Assembly: GCF_030272615.1 (NCBI RefSeq)
Contig: NC_081406.1
Span: 478,050,900 to 478,114,899 of the forward strand
Direction of reading: 5' to 3'
Length of the DNA stretch: 64,000 nt
Origin: Cryptomeria japonica
Lineage: Eukaryota; Streptophyta; Pinopsida; Cupressales; Cupressaceae
Shown: positions 9,132 through 20,860 of the stretch, piece after piece
Numbering within the stretch: the stretch's first letter is position 1
How the letters are laid out: the number at the start of each line of letters is the position of its first letter
The notes under the pieces: generated by a model
What the model was told of the DNA's origin: nothing
Database searches by the model: none
Seen by the model: only the letters and a program-made list of their open reading frames with translations
Translations under genes and position numbers: made by a program

Positions 9132-9918
9132 TGTAGACACCTAAAATTGTCCAGTCTAATTAAATAAATATTTTATTTATTTAATTATCTAAGCTTAATT
9201 CTTCTATTAATTAAATAAATCCTTATTTATTTAATTAATTCATTTATCCTCTTCTAGCCTTATTTCTCATTTAAATAAATACATTTATTTATTTAAATTA
9301 TCATTTTTCCTAAATTAAATAAATATCTTATTTATTTAATTGATCCCACTTCTTCTATTAATTAAATAAATCTTTATTTATTTAATTAATTCATTAGCTT
9401 TTTCTACCCATGACACATGTCATTCATCTCTTATTTCATACATTACCTCCCCCTTTCATTATTTTATTATTTCTTCTACCTACCCTCTAATCATAGCCGA
9501 CCTCCTTTTACACCTCTCAATCTTATCCCTCCATTTCATATAGTGTCTTCTATATAAGGAGATGCTTCCTTCATTATCAAACCCTAATCGTTCTATGCAT
9601 TCTAATGAATCATCTTAAGGACTTGACTACACTACGATCCTACTTGCAACCACATTCCGTTCTTTGTTGAGCTCTTGTGCATATAGAATCTGAGAGCAAA
9701 TATATCAAGCAAGATCAATGGAGATAGGAAGAATGGAGATCAAAACCCTATTGGACATGTGATGGTATAATCTTTGTGATTTCATTTGATTTGCATTGTC
9801 TTAGGTAATCTTCATATGTTATGGTGGATCTTTGTTGATTGTTAGGCTAGGGTTTTGTGGTTGAATTCATTTAGCCTTTCAATATTGTCATTATTGTTAT
9901 CCATTTTCACCATATACA
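9132..9918 (+). repeat. Tat-2 3' LTR (Gypsy)
   Basis: It begins TGTAGACACCTAAAA, the same terminal sequence as the Tat-3 LTR at 54,898, and ends with CA at 9917-9918. The U3 is full of ATTAAATAAAT-type repeats, as in the Tat-3 LTR. A TATA box (TATATAA, 9551-9557) on the plus strand fixes the orientation. Directly after the end the sequence is Cop-B RT, so the element inserted into Cop-B. No primer site follows, so this is not a 5' LTR. The right end is set by the junction with Cop-B and could be off by a few bases. Confidence 0.75.
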
Positions 9919-10905
9919 GTGTGTTTCCTTGGGATCTGCAGAAAATCTTGCAACTATACCTACTGCATGTGCTATGTCTGGTCTGCTGTGAACAACATAT
10001 TGTAGCTTTCCAATCATGGATCGGTAAAGTGTCTCATCAATAGATGCAGATTCATCATTCTTTGATAATTTACAGTCGGTAGTCATAGGAGTACTTACTG
10101 GTTTTGAATCCTCCATTCCAAATTTCTTTGAGATTTCCTTTATGTACTTGGATTGAGTAATGAAAATTTCATCTTTCATTTGCAATATTTGTAAACCTAT
10201 AAAGTACTTTATCTGACCGATTAGTGACATCTCAAATTCTTTTCTCATTTCATTTCCAATGTTCTTCCATAAAGAGTGATTTCCACAAAAGATAATATCA
10301 TCAACAAATATGGCTGAGATCAGTATTTCATTTTCATCATTCTTCATGTACATATTGTTGTTTTCACTTGTCCTTATAAAACCAATCTTGATTAAATAAG
10401 AATGTGATCTTTCATACCATGCTCTAAGTGCTTGTTTTAGACCATATAAAGCTTTGTTCAATTTACATACATGATCTTTATTCTTGTCTTCAACAAATCC
10501 TTCAGGTTGTTCAATAAAAACTTCTTCTTCTAATATACCATTCAGAAATGCAGATTTGACATCCATTTGATATACCTTGAAATTTTTGTAGGTAGCGTAT
10601 GCTAACAATGTTCTTACTCCTTCAAGTCTTGCCACAAGTGCAAAATTCTCACCATAATCAATTCCCTCTTCTTGAGCATATCCTTTCCAAACTAGTCTTG
10701 CTTTATTTCGAATGACCTCACCTTTTTCATTCAGCTTGTTTCTAAAAATCCACTTTGTACCGATTACATTTTTGTCCTTCAGTCTTGGCACCAATGTCCA
10801 TGTGTCATTCTTCTTGATTTGATCAATCTCTTCTGTCATAGCATTTATCCAATATTCACTGTTAAATGTATCTTTCACTATCCTCGATTCAAATTCAGAT
10901 ATCAA
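9919..10905 (-). pseudogene. pol: Cop-B reverse transcriptase (truncated)
   Basis: Copia-type reverse transcriptase lacking its RNase H end. Blocks seen are [62 protein letters not shown], the catalytic FVDDIIF near 10,290 and [16 protein letters not shown] near the break. The protein is cut after KETH, at the point where the Tat-2 LTR begins. The equivalent domain in Cop-C continues into RNase H. The start given is the first methionine; the real frame continues upstream from integrase. Confidence 0.88.
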
Positions 10906-10914
10906 ACATGTGTT

Positions 10915-12186
10915 CTATCTCAGTTTGTTCCTTGTCATCACTGGATCATCTTTATCTCCTATAATCTGACTTGATGCATGATTCCTTCTGACATACTTGG
11001 CTAATACAGGCTCGGTAGATTCTGTATGATCTTCTTCATCACTCGGTAACCGGACATTCTCTTCATTTCCTTCAGTAACTCTCTCGGTAGGACTTGTCGG
11101 TTGAACATAGACAAATTCTTCATAATCTTCTGGTTCCATAGAGTTTCCTTCATCATTTCTTTCTGCAAATTCATCAATTTTCACATTTACACTTTCTACT
11201 ATTTTGTTAGATGATTTGATCAAACATTTAAATGCTTTACTTCTAGAAGAATAACCAAGAAATGTTCCTTCTTCACTTTTCTGATCAAACTTTCCATTTC
11301 TATCATCTTTGTGTACATAGCATCTACTTCCAAAGATTTTGAAGTAACTTACATTATGTTTCTTGTCATACCAGATTTCATATGGTGTCTTCAAAGTTCC
11401 TTTCTTCGGTTGTACTCGGTTCAGGGTGTAAACTATTGTGCTTATTGCTTCTCTCCAAAATGTTTATGGCACTTTCTTTGCAATCATCAAGGTTCTGGTA
11501 CAATCCACAATAGATATGTTTCTTCTCTCAGCTATCCCATTTTGCTGTGGAGTTCTTGGTGCAAAGACTTGTCTTTTTATACCATGATCATTGCAGAATA
11601 AGTTGAACTCATCAGAAGTGAACTCACCTCCTCTATCAGATCTAAGACATTTCAGTTGTCTTCCTGTTTCATTTTCAACTCTTGCATTGTACCATTTAAA
11701 CATTTGAAAAGCTTCTCATTTTTCTTTTAAAAACATTACTGACATCATCCTTGAATAATCGTCCACAAATAATATGAAATATTTGTCACCATAATAACTT
11801 TGAACTTTCATAGGACCACAAAGATCAGTGTGCACAAGATCTAAAATTCCATTAGAAGTGTAAGACTTACTTGTAAAGCTTGATCTTGTCATCTTACCCA
11901 TCTGGCATCCTCAACACATAGCATTCTCAGGTTATTCCAAACTCGGTAGACCTCTTACTTGGTGATTCTTGCTTATTTTGATCAGATTATCAAAATTTAT
12001 ATGACAAAACCTTTTATGCCATAACCAGGTATCATCTATCTTTGCATACAGATACTTGTTTCGAGTTGAGTCAAGGTGAAAGGTGTTACCTTTTGTTTGT
12101 GTCCTGGTAGCAGCTAACTTTCCATGCTTGTCATGAACTTTGACAATTGCTTTCTGAAATTCTATTTGGTAACCTGTGTTGTTTAG
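10915..12186 (-). pseudogene. pol: Cop-B integrase region
   Basis: Copia integrase with the zinc-binding pre-domain (ending near GCQMGKMTRSSF at 11,880-11,915) and catalytic core. HTDLCGPMK and VDDYSRM are followed by LRSDRGGEFTSDEF near 11,625 and NGIAERRN near 11,520, giving the DDE residues. A linker rich in Glu, Ser and Thr (10,930-11,200) leads to RT. In-frame stops lie at about 11,914, 11,716, 11,464 and 10,915; none changes the frame. Confidence 0.85.
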
Positions 12187-13539
12187 CTATGCTACACTCA
12201 ACAAATTGTATTTCAATCCTTCAACCCAATAAACATCAATACATTTAGCATTGTCAAGAAATGTTATGGATCCTTTACCTTTTACCGGATATGGTGCATC
12301 ATTACCAAATCTTACATAACCTCCATCATAATCTTCTAACATAACAAACTTGTGTTTATCACCTGTCATGTGATGTGAGCATCCACTATCTATGATCCAC
12401 GAATCATTAGTTTTTAAGTGAGATATTAGGGATTTTTCTTCATACTTTTTTTCATTTGATCCATCTTTGATAGCCACATAAACTACTTCCTCTGTATCAG
12501 TTTCATCTGATTTATCATCATTTGATTCCTCATCGGCTATTAGGCATGACTTTCTATCTCTTCTTATGAAGTCTCGGTATCCTCTGTAATGATTATTTTT
12601 TTGTCTGTCATCTCGGTAATCTCTCTTTTTAGTAGAATCTTTGTCAGGATAGTTAGAAGCCATATGTCCTATCTTATCACAATTGAAACATTTCAAAGGT
12701 AGTTTTCCTTTATACTTACCTTTGCCTCTCGATAACCTTCTGGCTAATAGTGCTTCAAACTCTTCTTGCTTTCTGATTTCTTCATAAAGTTTGTGTACTT
12801 CTTCCATGTTCTTATGAAATCTTTCACTTGATCCACTGTGATTCCCTTTAGAGTACTTATACTTTCTATCATTGTAATCACCAGATTCATCAAGATGAAA
12901 AGAACTGAATGCAGACTCAATTTTATTTACCGAAGACCCACTGTTATCAAAGTTACTTAACTCAAATGCATGTAGCTTACCAATAGTAGCATCCAAAGAA
13001 ACTGGCATATTGGGTACAGACCTCAATTCATTGATTGCAGAGACTCAGATTGCATTAGCAGGTAGAAGGGTTCTCAATAACTTACTTGTGACATCCTTTT
13101 CTTCAATGGTTCCTCCTGCTCCTTTGATTTGATTGACAATCTCCTTTAGTCTTGTACTATACTGGGTTATGTTCTCACCTTCATTCATCTTCATAGATTC
13201 AAGTTGTCCTCTTAGACTATCTACTTTTGCTCTTTGAACATGTTCATCACCGCCATACATAGATATGAGTTTGTCCCACATTGCCTAGGCATCATTGCAG
13301 CCTTCTAGGTCATTAAATTCTGAGTCGGTCAATGCAAATGTTATTTCCATCATTGCTTGAATATGTTCTTTCTTTGCCTTTATCTCTTCCATTGTCAATG
13401 GATAGGTGCTAGGTGTAATGAAATCATTCTCCAGATAATATACAACATATTCTCCAACTCCTGATAGGTGCGGCTTCATCCATTTCTGCCATGTAGAGAA
13501 ACTTGATTTGTTCAACTTCGGTGCAACCCTCTTATACAT
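12187..13539 (-). pseudogene. gag: Cop-B Gag and aspartic protease
   Basis: Gag begins MYKRVAPKLNKSSFSTWQKW, about 50 nt inside the primer site. It runs through MWDKLISMYGGDEHV and a zinc knuckle CFNCDKIGHMASNYPDK, in which the last Cys of the CCHC box is Tyr. The protease active site is WIIDSGCSHHMTGD near 12,355-12,400. Stops at 13,285 and 13,045 split Gag, and one at 12,187 follows the protease. In the related Cop-C the same regions form one frame, so Cop-B probably encoded a single Gag-Pol protein. Confidence 0.85.
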
Positions 13540-13591
13540 CTTTGGATATTTTCCTCAAGTACCTTTAAACTTTTTTCTTCCAGAGTCCAAA

Positions 13592-13603
13592 GCTCTGATA
13601 CCA
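13592..13603 (-). promoter_or_regulatory. Cop-B primer binding site (initiator tRNA-Met type)
   Basis: On the minus strand TGGTATCAGAGC follows the LTR end (TATCA) after two bases. It is complementary to the 3' end of plant initiator tRNA-Met, the standard primer of many Copia elements. Confidence 0.9.
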
Positions 13604-13605
13604 AT

Positions 13606-15100
13606 TGATAGTTCTGATACTTAATGTAAGTACAAATGCCAAGCTAACAAGATGAGAGTGGAGGGGTGAATCATACAAACTTAATCTTCCATAAAAACAA
13701 CAGATTCAACCTCAATAACATATACTTCAGCAATATAACCAAAACTGCTAAACATGCAAACTCATAAGCATATAAACATCATAACACTCATAACACCAGA
13801 TTTAATGTGGAAACCCAAATAGGGAAAAACCACTGTGGGATTTCGGACCCACTAAGAAATATACTCTTCTAGAGTATGCTCGGTTAAAAGCAAATCATGT
13901 TAAAGATTACAAACACATTGCTAGATGTGACCCGGTTAAGGGATTTCCCTTAGATCTATTAGGATCTTCACCTTGTTAGAAGTGACCTTGTTAAAGGATT
14001 TCAAACACTCAATTAGAATGTCACCTTGCTAGAGGATTTTACAAATAAGACTGTTAAGTCCACTTGGTTAAGAGATTTTCTGTCACTTCACAAAATAATA
14101 GTAATAAAAATCTATCTGCAACTTCACATCTAAAATGTTGAAGCAGATTCTTATTTGCTCAATACAATCTAGTCATAGGACTTATCTTGTCCCTCTACTG
14201 GGCTCTATAATTTGTTATTCAAATAGGTCTTCAAGCTTCTATGCTCGGTAATCACTATGTAGTATCCTTGTGCTTACACTTGCCCGCATGCATTGTTTAT
14301 CAACAGTTTCCTATTTATAAACAATTTTCTAACTACTTAATCTCCTTGATCACATATCCCATGATCAATCACAACCATCAGATCTTTAAACTTGACCAGG
14401 TTCAATGTATCCTTCGATCTGAAAATGTTTTACCTCACCTTGGAACTTGCATACATTTCTTGGAACTTGTGCTAAGGTATTGCGGTTCAATCTGCGATGT
14501 AGATCTTTCTACCGATCTTCCTTTACCATAGATTCTTTAACAAACTTCATGCACGGCATACCAATCATTTAATCTATTCCAGCTCATCATCTTCCTTCAT
14601 TAAATAATGTTTTTAATCATTTAAAGCATTTTGTTACAGCTCGGTTGCAACTCGGTAAATACTAAACTTCACTCGGTAGACATTCTGCCTTCATTAACCG
14701 ATAGCGATAACCTTAGGGTTTACCGACTAGGTTCCTTAGGGTTTACTAACTAGGTTCTTTGCTTGGTAACATAGTATAGTATTAACCTTACAATCAACAA
14801 CATATGTAGGATATCAAAACAATCTAAACATCATGATCTCGTCATTGTCTAACTCGGTAATAGTTTCCCATTGAATAACTTATTCCTCGCCTTGTTCATC
14901 ACATTCTTTCTGTGTCTTTTACCGACATCTTTATACTCATCAAATCATACTTCTTAAGATATGGCAACATCATACTGAATTAGAAAATCAATTTCTTGAG
15001 ATCAATGACAAAATAATAATATTAAGATAGTAAACATCTTTAATCAGTTATATCCATAATCATCAACAACCTTCTCAATATCCTAATTGAAATGCCAACA
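13606..15100 (-). repeat. Cop-B 5' LTR
   Basis: On the minus strand it starts TGTTGGCATTTCAATTAGG and ends AGAACTATCA before the primer site. It contains the U3 16-mer (14,996-15,011, TTGTCATTGATCTCAA), the R/U5 hairpin motif (13,807-13,833) and a series of GGTTAAGGGATT / CTTGTTAGAAGT repeats (13,920-14,090). The right end could instead be 15,129, because the LTR start is repeated there with a polypurine tract between the two. Confidence 0.8.
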
Positions 15101-15129
15101 ATCTCCCCTTCTATGTTATAATGCCAACA
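15101..15129 (-). other. Polypurine tract and repeated LTR start next to the Cop-B LTR
   Basis: Read on the minus strand it is TGTTGGCATTATAACATAG followed by AAGGGGAGAT, and then the Cop-B LTR starts again with TGTTGGCATT. A polypurine tract is not expected outside a 5' LTR. It may be a 3'-end remnant of a tandem copy or an extended cDNA end made from an upstream plus-strand primer. Confidence 0.6.
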
Positions 15130-15415
15130 AATCCCGCCTAGACTTGATAGGAAAAAAGGGTTCAAAGAGTGCACAAAATGAGGGGGACCAGGGCGTGGCA
15201 CCCTGGTCCTAGTGAGGACCAAGGTGCTATGTCCTGGTCCTGCCCTATTTTGGGGCTAGGATCAAGTGCAAAACAAGTGCAAAGTTGATAATTTTGGCTT
15301 TTATGATGTGAAAGAGCATAATCAAGTCTTGAATCAGGCCGAGGGGCTACAAACACTAAGGCGAAGACCCAAATGCAGTCAAATATTGCAAGGGGTACAA
15401 TTTTAGGACGCTACA
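15130..15415 (-). repeat. Gypsy-type LTR fragment (Gyp-H side, left piece)
   Basis: On the minus strand it begins TGTAGCGTCCTAAAATTGTA and is cut at its other end by Cop-B. Immediately before it, on the same strand, is a G-rich stretch (ACCCTGGGAGCCCTGT) that may be the polypurine tract, suggesting a 3' LTR. It contains a paired hairpin at 15,184-15,241 built from GGACCA/TGGTCC arms. I found no second copy of this LTR in the window. Confidence 0.5.
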
Positions 15416-15597
15416 ACAGGGCTCCCAGGGTCACTATATTTCTAAGGAAGCAATCTCCTTGACAACACATCGGTGAGATTAGCTCCTACTTGGATTGTAG
15501 AAGGAAATTTTCTTTTTCTTCTAGGAGTTTTAATACAAAGTGACTTAACAAGTTGGTTAATTTCTAGTATGTCCTTAGTGATTCGTAGTAGATGTAT
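15416..15597 (-). other. Gypsy 3' internal remnant before the LTR fragment
   Basis: Short stretch between the LTR fragment and the Cop-A insertion. On the minus strand an open segment ends ANLTDVLSRRLLP and stop, with the purine-rich LTR junction after it. It is read as the end of the internal region of an old Gypsy element, but no diagnostic domain is present. Confidence 0.35.
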
Positions 15598-16740
15598 TGT
15601 TGGTATTATGGATGACTTCATCATGTGTTGCATTGGTTTTGTCATTGATGTCAACACTTATCTTTCTGGGGGTCTACATTGTTGATTTGGCACTCTGGCT
15701 ATATTGGTTTATTGTTGAACTGGCACATTGTGGTCCCGACATGGATATTGGGTTATGCATAGTCACCAGTATATGCTTCACCGGCAAGTTATATGGTTCA
15801 CCGGTAGTGACGATGACTTGTTTTCATCCGGAGATCATTTGGTTATGTCAAAGAAATGGATTGGATGTTTGGATTTGGTGTTTTTCTTATTGGTCTAATC
15901 AAGTTCACATATTTTCCTTTACCGGCAGATAGGTCTAGGTTATGGACTGGTACATGATATCATGTTCCAAATCAGCACAACACATTTTGGAAATGGTTTA
16001 TTGATTGGATAATGTGTAAATGTATTGAGCCAACATATTGTATTGCATCAAGACTTATTTGTAATTGATTTAATTGTAATATCTTCAAGGAGCCGACCTA
16101 ATGATAAGGTCTTAGGGTTTTGTATAAATAATTGTAAGATCTTATTGAAGATCATTATTATGGGTGCGTGCGAATATTGAAGATCATTGTAGAGCGAAAA
16201 TAAGCAGATCCTTGTGTGAATCATGCAGATATTATCGAAAGGTTGAAGGAAAGGTTATGAAGGTGTTTGACACTCATGGTCAATGCTTAAACCAGTATTG
16301 AATCCAGCATTGCAGATGCTATATTGAAGCAGTACATTGTTATTGGATTTAACCAGTGAATTGTAGTCAGTGTGACTCCTATTTTGTGATTGAGCAGTGA
16401 GCTCTAGGCAGTTGGCCTTTCTGCATGTGCAGACCCCATTATTGTATTCACTTACTATCTGCAGTAGTATCATCTGATTGTGGGTAAGGTTTCCCATCGT
16501 GGTTTTTCCACTTATAGGGTTTCCACATCAAAATCTATGTGTCATGTGTTGTGGATGTTGTTTCTCTTTCTATTTCATGCATTGAGTTATACCGGTACTG
16601 CTATAACTGTTAATCTGTTTTACCGACATTAAGTTTGTTTTATCGGCACTAAGTTTTAAGTTGAACTAATTGGTTTTGGGTTGTAATTTATTGACAATTG
16701 ATTCACCTCCCCCTCTCAGTTGTCTTCTTGGTTTCTAACA
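15598..16740 (+). repeat. Cop-A 5' LTR
   Basis: Starts TGTTGGTATTATGGATGAC and ends GGTTTCTAACA, two bases before the primer site. It holds the U3 16-mer at 15,639-15,654, an R/U5 hairpin at 16,499-16,526 and the terminal block CACCTCCCCCTCTCAGT. Its R/U5 block GTAGTCAGTG...CTCCTATTTTGTGATTGAGCAG is shared with NA-E. Confidence 0.92.
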
Positions 16741-16742
16741 AT

Positions 16743-16754
16743 TGGTATCAGAGC
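16743..16754 (+). promoter_or_regulatory. Cop-A primer binding site (initiator tRNA-Met type)
   Basis: TGGTATCAGAGC directly follows the 5' LTR. The next bases (AAGCCTAACAGCTTGAGGAG, 16,773-16,792) recur in NA-E just after its primer site. Confidence 0.93.
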
Positions 16755-16797
16755 CTAGTCCTCTTTTTGCAGAAGCCTAACAGCTTGAGGAGATCCT

Positions 16798-17733
16798 ATG
16801 GCAGCAAATATTTTCAGGAAGGATAGTCCTAAACTTGATGGAACTAACTATGGTATATGGAAGATCAGAATGGAAACACATCTGAATGACATTGGAAGAG
16901 ATATATGAGGTGTTACAAATAATGGCTATGTTGGTCCTACTCCGAATAACCCTCATCCACCAACATTGGCTAAAGACTTGGAGAATGATTGCAAAGCAAG
17001 AGAAGCACTTTTGAGTGCATTATCATATCAGAAAATCATGGGATTATCAAACAGATCTACTTCAAAATCTATTTGGGATAAACTGGAAACATTGAATGAA
17101 GGAGATACCACTGTCAAGATTGCAAAATTGGAATATTACCAAATCGGGTATGAAAATTTAAAAATGGAAGAAGATGAAAGAATTTCTCCATTTATGGAAA
17201 GAGTTAATAAAATTGTTTTAGGAATACAATGTTGTGGAGGATCTTTAAGTGAAGATGAAATTGTTTCTAAAGTTTTAAGAGCTTTGCCACCAACTTACAA
17301 AATGAAAGTGACTGCTATTAATGAGTTGAGAACAATGCCTCATACATCAATTTCAAGAGATACTTTGGTTGGAAAGCTTTCAACATCTGAGCTTGAAGAG
17401 TTTGGTCTTGTTGCTATAGTCAAAACTGATATAGCTTTCAAAGCATCATCATCATCATCATCATCTGACAAATCTGATTGGAAAGCACTTTATGCAAAAG
17501 AACTTGAAGATATCAGGAGAGAAAATGAAGAACTTGAAGAACTTGAAGCACTATTTGCAAGGAAGATGCCTAAAGGTCTAATAGGAAGTAAGTATGAAGG
17601 TAAAGCACCTTTCAAATATTTTAATTACAATAAAGTTGGTCATATGGCATGTAGGTGTCCTGATAGACATGCAAGACTAAGAGAGGAAGCAGAAAGAACA
17701 TATAAGCCTAACCTTGAATATCAAAGATATTGA
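16798..17733 (+). pseudogene. gag: Cop-A Gag
   Basis: Gag starts at the ATG of MAANIFRKDSPKLDGTNYG, 43 nt after the primer site. A TGA at 16,906-16,908 breaks it where a Trp codon is likely, and the same frame then stays open to 17,733. Seen in order are the UBN2-like Gag region (SIWDKLETLNEGDTTV, RISPFMERVNKIVLGIQCCGG, VSKVLRALPPTYKMKV), a serine run encoded by TCA repeats and a zinc-knuckle remnant YFNYNKVGHMACRCPDRH, in which the first two Cys of CCHC are Tyr. Both Tyr codons fit G-to-A change of TGT. Confidence 0.88.
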
Positions 17734-19638
17734 TTTAAGAAAAACAAAGATTAGTCATGTTACTATGCAGATGAAGGTGTTACAAATGATTCAAATTAAT
17801 ATCCAATAGATAGTGGATGGGCATTTGTTGCACTAAAAGAAGATCAACCGACACCTATTGTCAAACCAATAGAGCAGGCATTAGCAACAAAAATTGAAAA
17901 AAATGATGAATGGATCATTGATAGTGGATTCTCGCATCATATGACTGGTGATAAAAGAAAATTCTTATCATTACAGGAAATTCATGGAGGTTTAGTAAAT
18001 TTTGGAGATGACAAAGCTTATTTAATCAAAGGAAGAGGCACTATATCTTTGGGTGGTAAGCATAATACTAAAAATGTTTATTATGTTGAAGGTTTAAAGC
18101 ATAATCTTTTGAATGTTGGTTAGTTAGTGGAAAAAGGATTTCAATTACAATTCAAGAATGGAAAATGTAAAATCATGAACATAACTGGATTGGAGATTGC
18201 AACTGGTAATCAGACTAAAGGTAATATCTTTCACTTGAATACCAGTGATAAGACATGTTTGATTGCACACATTGATGAAAGTTGGTTATGGCATAAAAGA
18301 CTTTGTCATGTGAATTTTGATTGCATTGTAAGGATCAGTTCAACTAAGGCAGTAAGGAATTTACCTAAGATTGTGAAACCTCATAATCTGGTATGTAAGG
18401 AATGTCAAATGGGAAAGCAAGTTAGAACAACATTTAAGAGCATTTCTGAGAAATCCAATAAGATTCTTGATTTAATTCATACTGATTTATGTGGTCCAAC
18501 AAGAACAAGAAGTCTTCAGGGTGATAGATACTTTATGCTAATAATTGATGATTATTCTAGAATGTGTTGGGTTACGTTTCTCAGGGAGAAATCATAATCT
18601 TTTGGAATATTCGAGATATATAAGGCAATGGTAGAGAATGAAACCGGCAAGAATATCAAATGTTTGAGATCTGATCAAGGAGGAGAATTTACATCTAGGG
18701 AACTCAATACATTCTGTGAAGTGAATGGAATTAAAAGACAACTATCAGCACCCCAGACACCCCAGTAGAATGGAGTTGTGGAAAGGAAGAACATAACTAT
18801 ACTGGATGCAGCAAGAACCATGATGATGGAAGCAAATCTACCTCATGTGTACTAGAGAGAAGCAATGAATACAACGGTTTATACTTTCAACAGAGGTCAC
18901 ATCAAAGGTGAAACTGGTAAGACCCCTTATGAACTATGGTTTGGTCATACTCCTACTCTTAAATACTTCAGAATATTTGGAAGCAAATGCTATATAAGGA
19001 GAGATGAGTCTATTGGCAAATTTGATCCAAGAAGTGATGAAGGAATATTTCTTGAATATTCAACTAGAAGCAAGGCATATATATGTTATAATAAAAGATT
19101 GCAGAAAATCATTGAAAGTACTAATGAGAAGATAGATGAACATTTTAGAGGAGAATTAAGATCTGTAGAACCAGCAATAGAAATGATTATTAATGAACTG
19201 GCACATATTGCACCAGTACAGAATGAAGAACCAATCACACTCGAATCATCAAAGAACTCAACTGTGACTGAAGAACAACAACCTATAAGTGGAAATCAGA
19301 ATAAACACAGGTATGTAAGATTGAATCATTCAGAAAATCAGATAATTGGAAATAAAAATCAAGGTGTTATGACTAGAGGAAGATTGGCAAATGAAGAGGT
19401 ATGTTTAATTTCTCAAGTTGAACCAACATCAATTTTTGAAGCATGTCAAGATAAACATTGGATAAAAACAATGGAAGAAGAATTAGAACAAATTGAAAAG
19501 AATAATTCTTGGACATTAGTTCCCCGACCTAAAGACAAAAATGTAATTGGAACTAAATGGGTATTTAGAAATAAACTTAATGAGGATGGTGAAGTAATCA
19601 GAAACAAAGCAAGATTAGTTTGTAAAGGTTATTCTTAG
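17734..19638 (+). pseudogene. pol: Cop-A protease and integrase
   Basis: It continues the gag frame. The protease active site is WIIDSGFSHHMTGDKRKF near 17,912-17,960. The integrase zinc pre-domain (WLWHKRLCHVNF ... CKECQMGKQ) is followed by HTDLCGPTRTRS, IIDDYSRM, LRSDQGGEFTS and NGVVERKN, so DDE residues are present. Stops break the frame at least at 17,731, 17,749, 18,121, 18,595 and 18,766. The C-terminal segment includes GKTPYELWFGHTPTLKYF. RT begins before 19,638 ([20 protein letters not shown]). Confidence 0.85.
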
Positions 19639-20860
19639 AAAGAAGGAATTGATTAAAACCAGTAGCTAGAATTGAAGTAGTAAGACTATTTCTTGCATTT
19701 GCAGCTCACAAGAACTATAAAGTTTATCAAATGGATGTAAAATGTGCATTTTTGAATGGAGATCTTGAAGAGGAAGTTTACATTGAACAAACTGATGGAT
19801 TTTCATTAACACGTGTTAAGGATATGGTTTGCAGGTTAAGGAAAGCTTTATATGGATTGAAGGAAGCTCCCAGAGCTTGGTATGCTAGACTGGATAAATA
19901 TCTTTTAAAGCTTGGATACACTAAAGGTAATGCTGACAGTAATTTGTATTACAAAATCACCAATGATGATATTTTGGTTATTGAAGTATTTGTGGATGAT
20001 ATCATTTTTGGAGGTGAAGAAGACTTATGTAAAGACTTTGCTAACAAGATGCAGGAAGAATTTGAAATGTCTATAATTGGAGATATAAAAAAATTCTAGG
20101 TTTGCAGATTTCTCAAACAGATAAATGTATATTCATATGTCAAACAAAATACTTGAAAAAACTTTTGAAGAAATTTGGTATGGAAAACTCCAAACCGGTA
20201 AGCACTCCTATGACTACAATAGATAAATTGACATTAAAGGATGATTCAGCTCTTATAAATCTTACAAGGTACAAATATATGATTGGAGGATTACTGTATT
20301 TGACACAAACTAGACCTGATATAATGAATGCAGTGTGTATTGTATCTAGATTTCAAAGCAATCTTAAAGAAAATCATGAAGCAACAGAAAAAAGGATTTT
20401 CTGGTACCTACAAGGCACAACAAATCTTGGTTTATGGTATCCTAAGAATGATAATTTTGAGTTATGTGCATATACAGATGCTAATTGGGCAGGAGATGTA
20501 GATGACAAAAAGAGTACCACTTGTGGTGCATTCTTTCTTGGCAAAAGATTAATTTCATGGATCAGTAAGAAGCAGACTTGTACATCATTATCTACAGCAA
20601 AAGAGAATATGTTGCAGCAACAACTAATTGCACACGGGTATTATGGATCAAGTAAAATGTTGAAGGATATCAAGGTAAAATGAAAAGAACCGATAATTAT
20701 TCATTGTGATATTTCAGCAGCAATTGATATATCAAAGAATCTGGTATTTCACTCTAAAACAAAGCATGTTTCTATTAAGTACAATTTTCTGAAAGAGAAT
20801 GTTGAACAAATGAAGTGAGATTGGTTTATGTGAATACTAAAGAGAAAATTACAGATATTT
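19400..20860 (+). pseudogene. pol: Cop-A reverse transcriptase and RNase H
   Basis: Copia RT and RNase H spread over three frames. The first part ends at a TAG at 19,636, where a deletion removes residues around the GETF segment. The second (19,640-20,099) has MDVKCAFLNGDLEEEVYIEQ, YGLKEAPRAWYARL and the catalytic VFVDDIIFGG. After a one-base loss near 20,099 the third (20,102-20,683) carries [16 protein letters not shown] and the RNase H block YTDANWAGDVDDKKSTTCGA and SKKQTCTSLSTA. Remnants of the RNase H tail continue to about 20,860. Confidence 0.85.

Larger units (their letters stand above)
9919..15100 (-). mobile_element. Cop-B: Ty1/Copia retrotransposon, 3' part removed by Tat-2
   Basis: In minus orientation the element has a 5' LTR (13,606-15,100), primer site, gag, protease, integrase and RT. 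RT stops abruptly at 9919, where the Tat-2 LTR begins, so RNase H and the 3' LTR lie beyond the left window edge or are lost. All coding segments between 13,539 and 9919 are in one frame, with at least seven in-frame stops and no frameshift. Confidence 0.85.

Noticed and set aside
9132-9918. LTR as the 5' LTR of minus-strand Tat-1
   Set aside because: The TATA box and terminal sequence place it in plus orientation, a purine tract and not a primer site adjoins it on the left, and no tRNA-complementary sequence follows on the minus strand.
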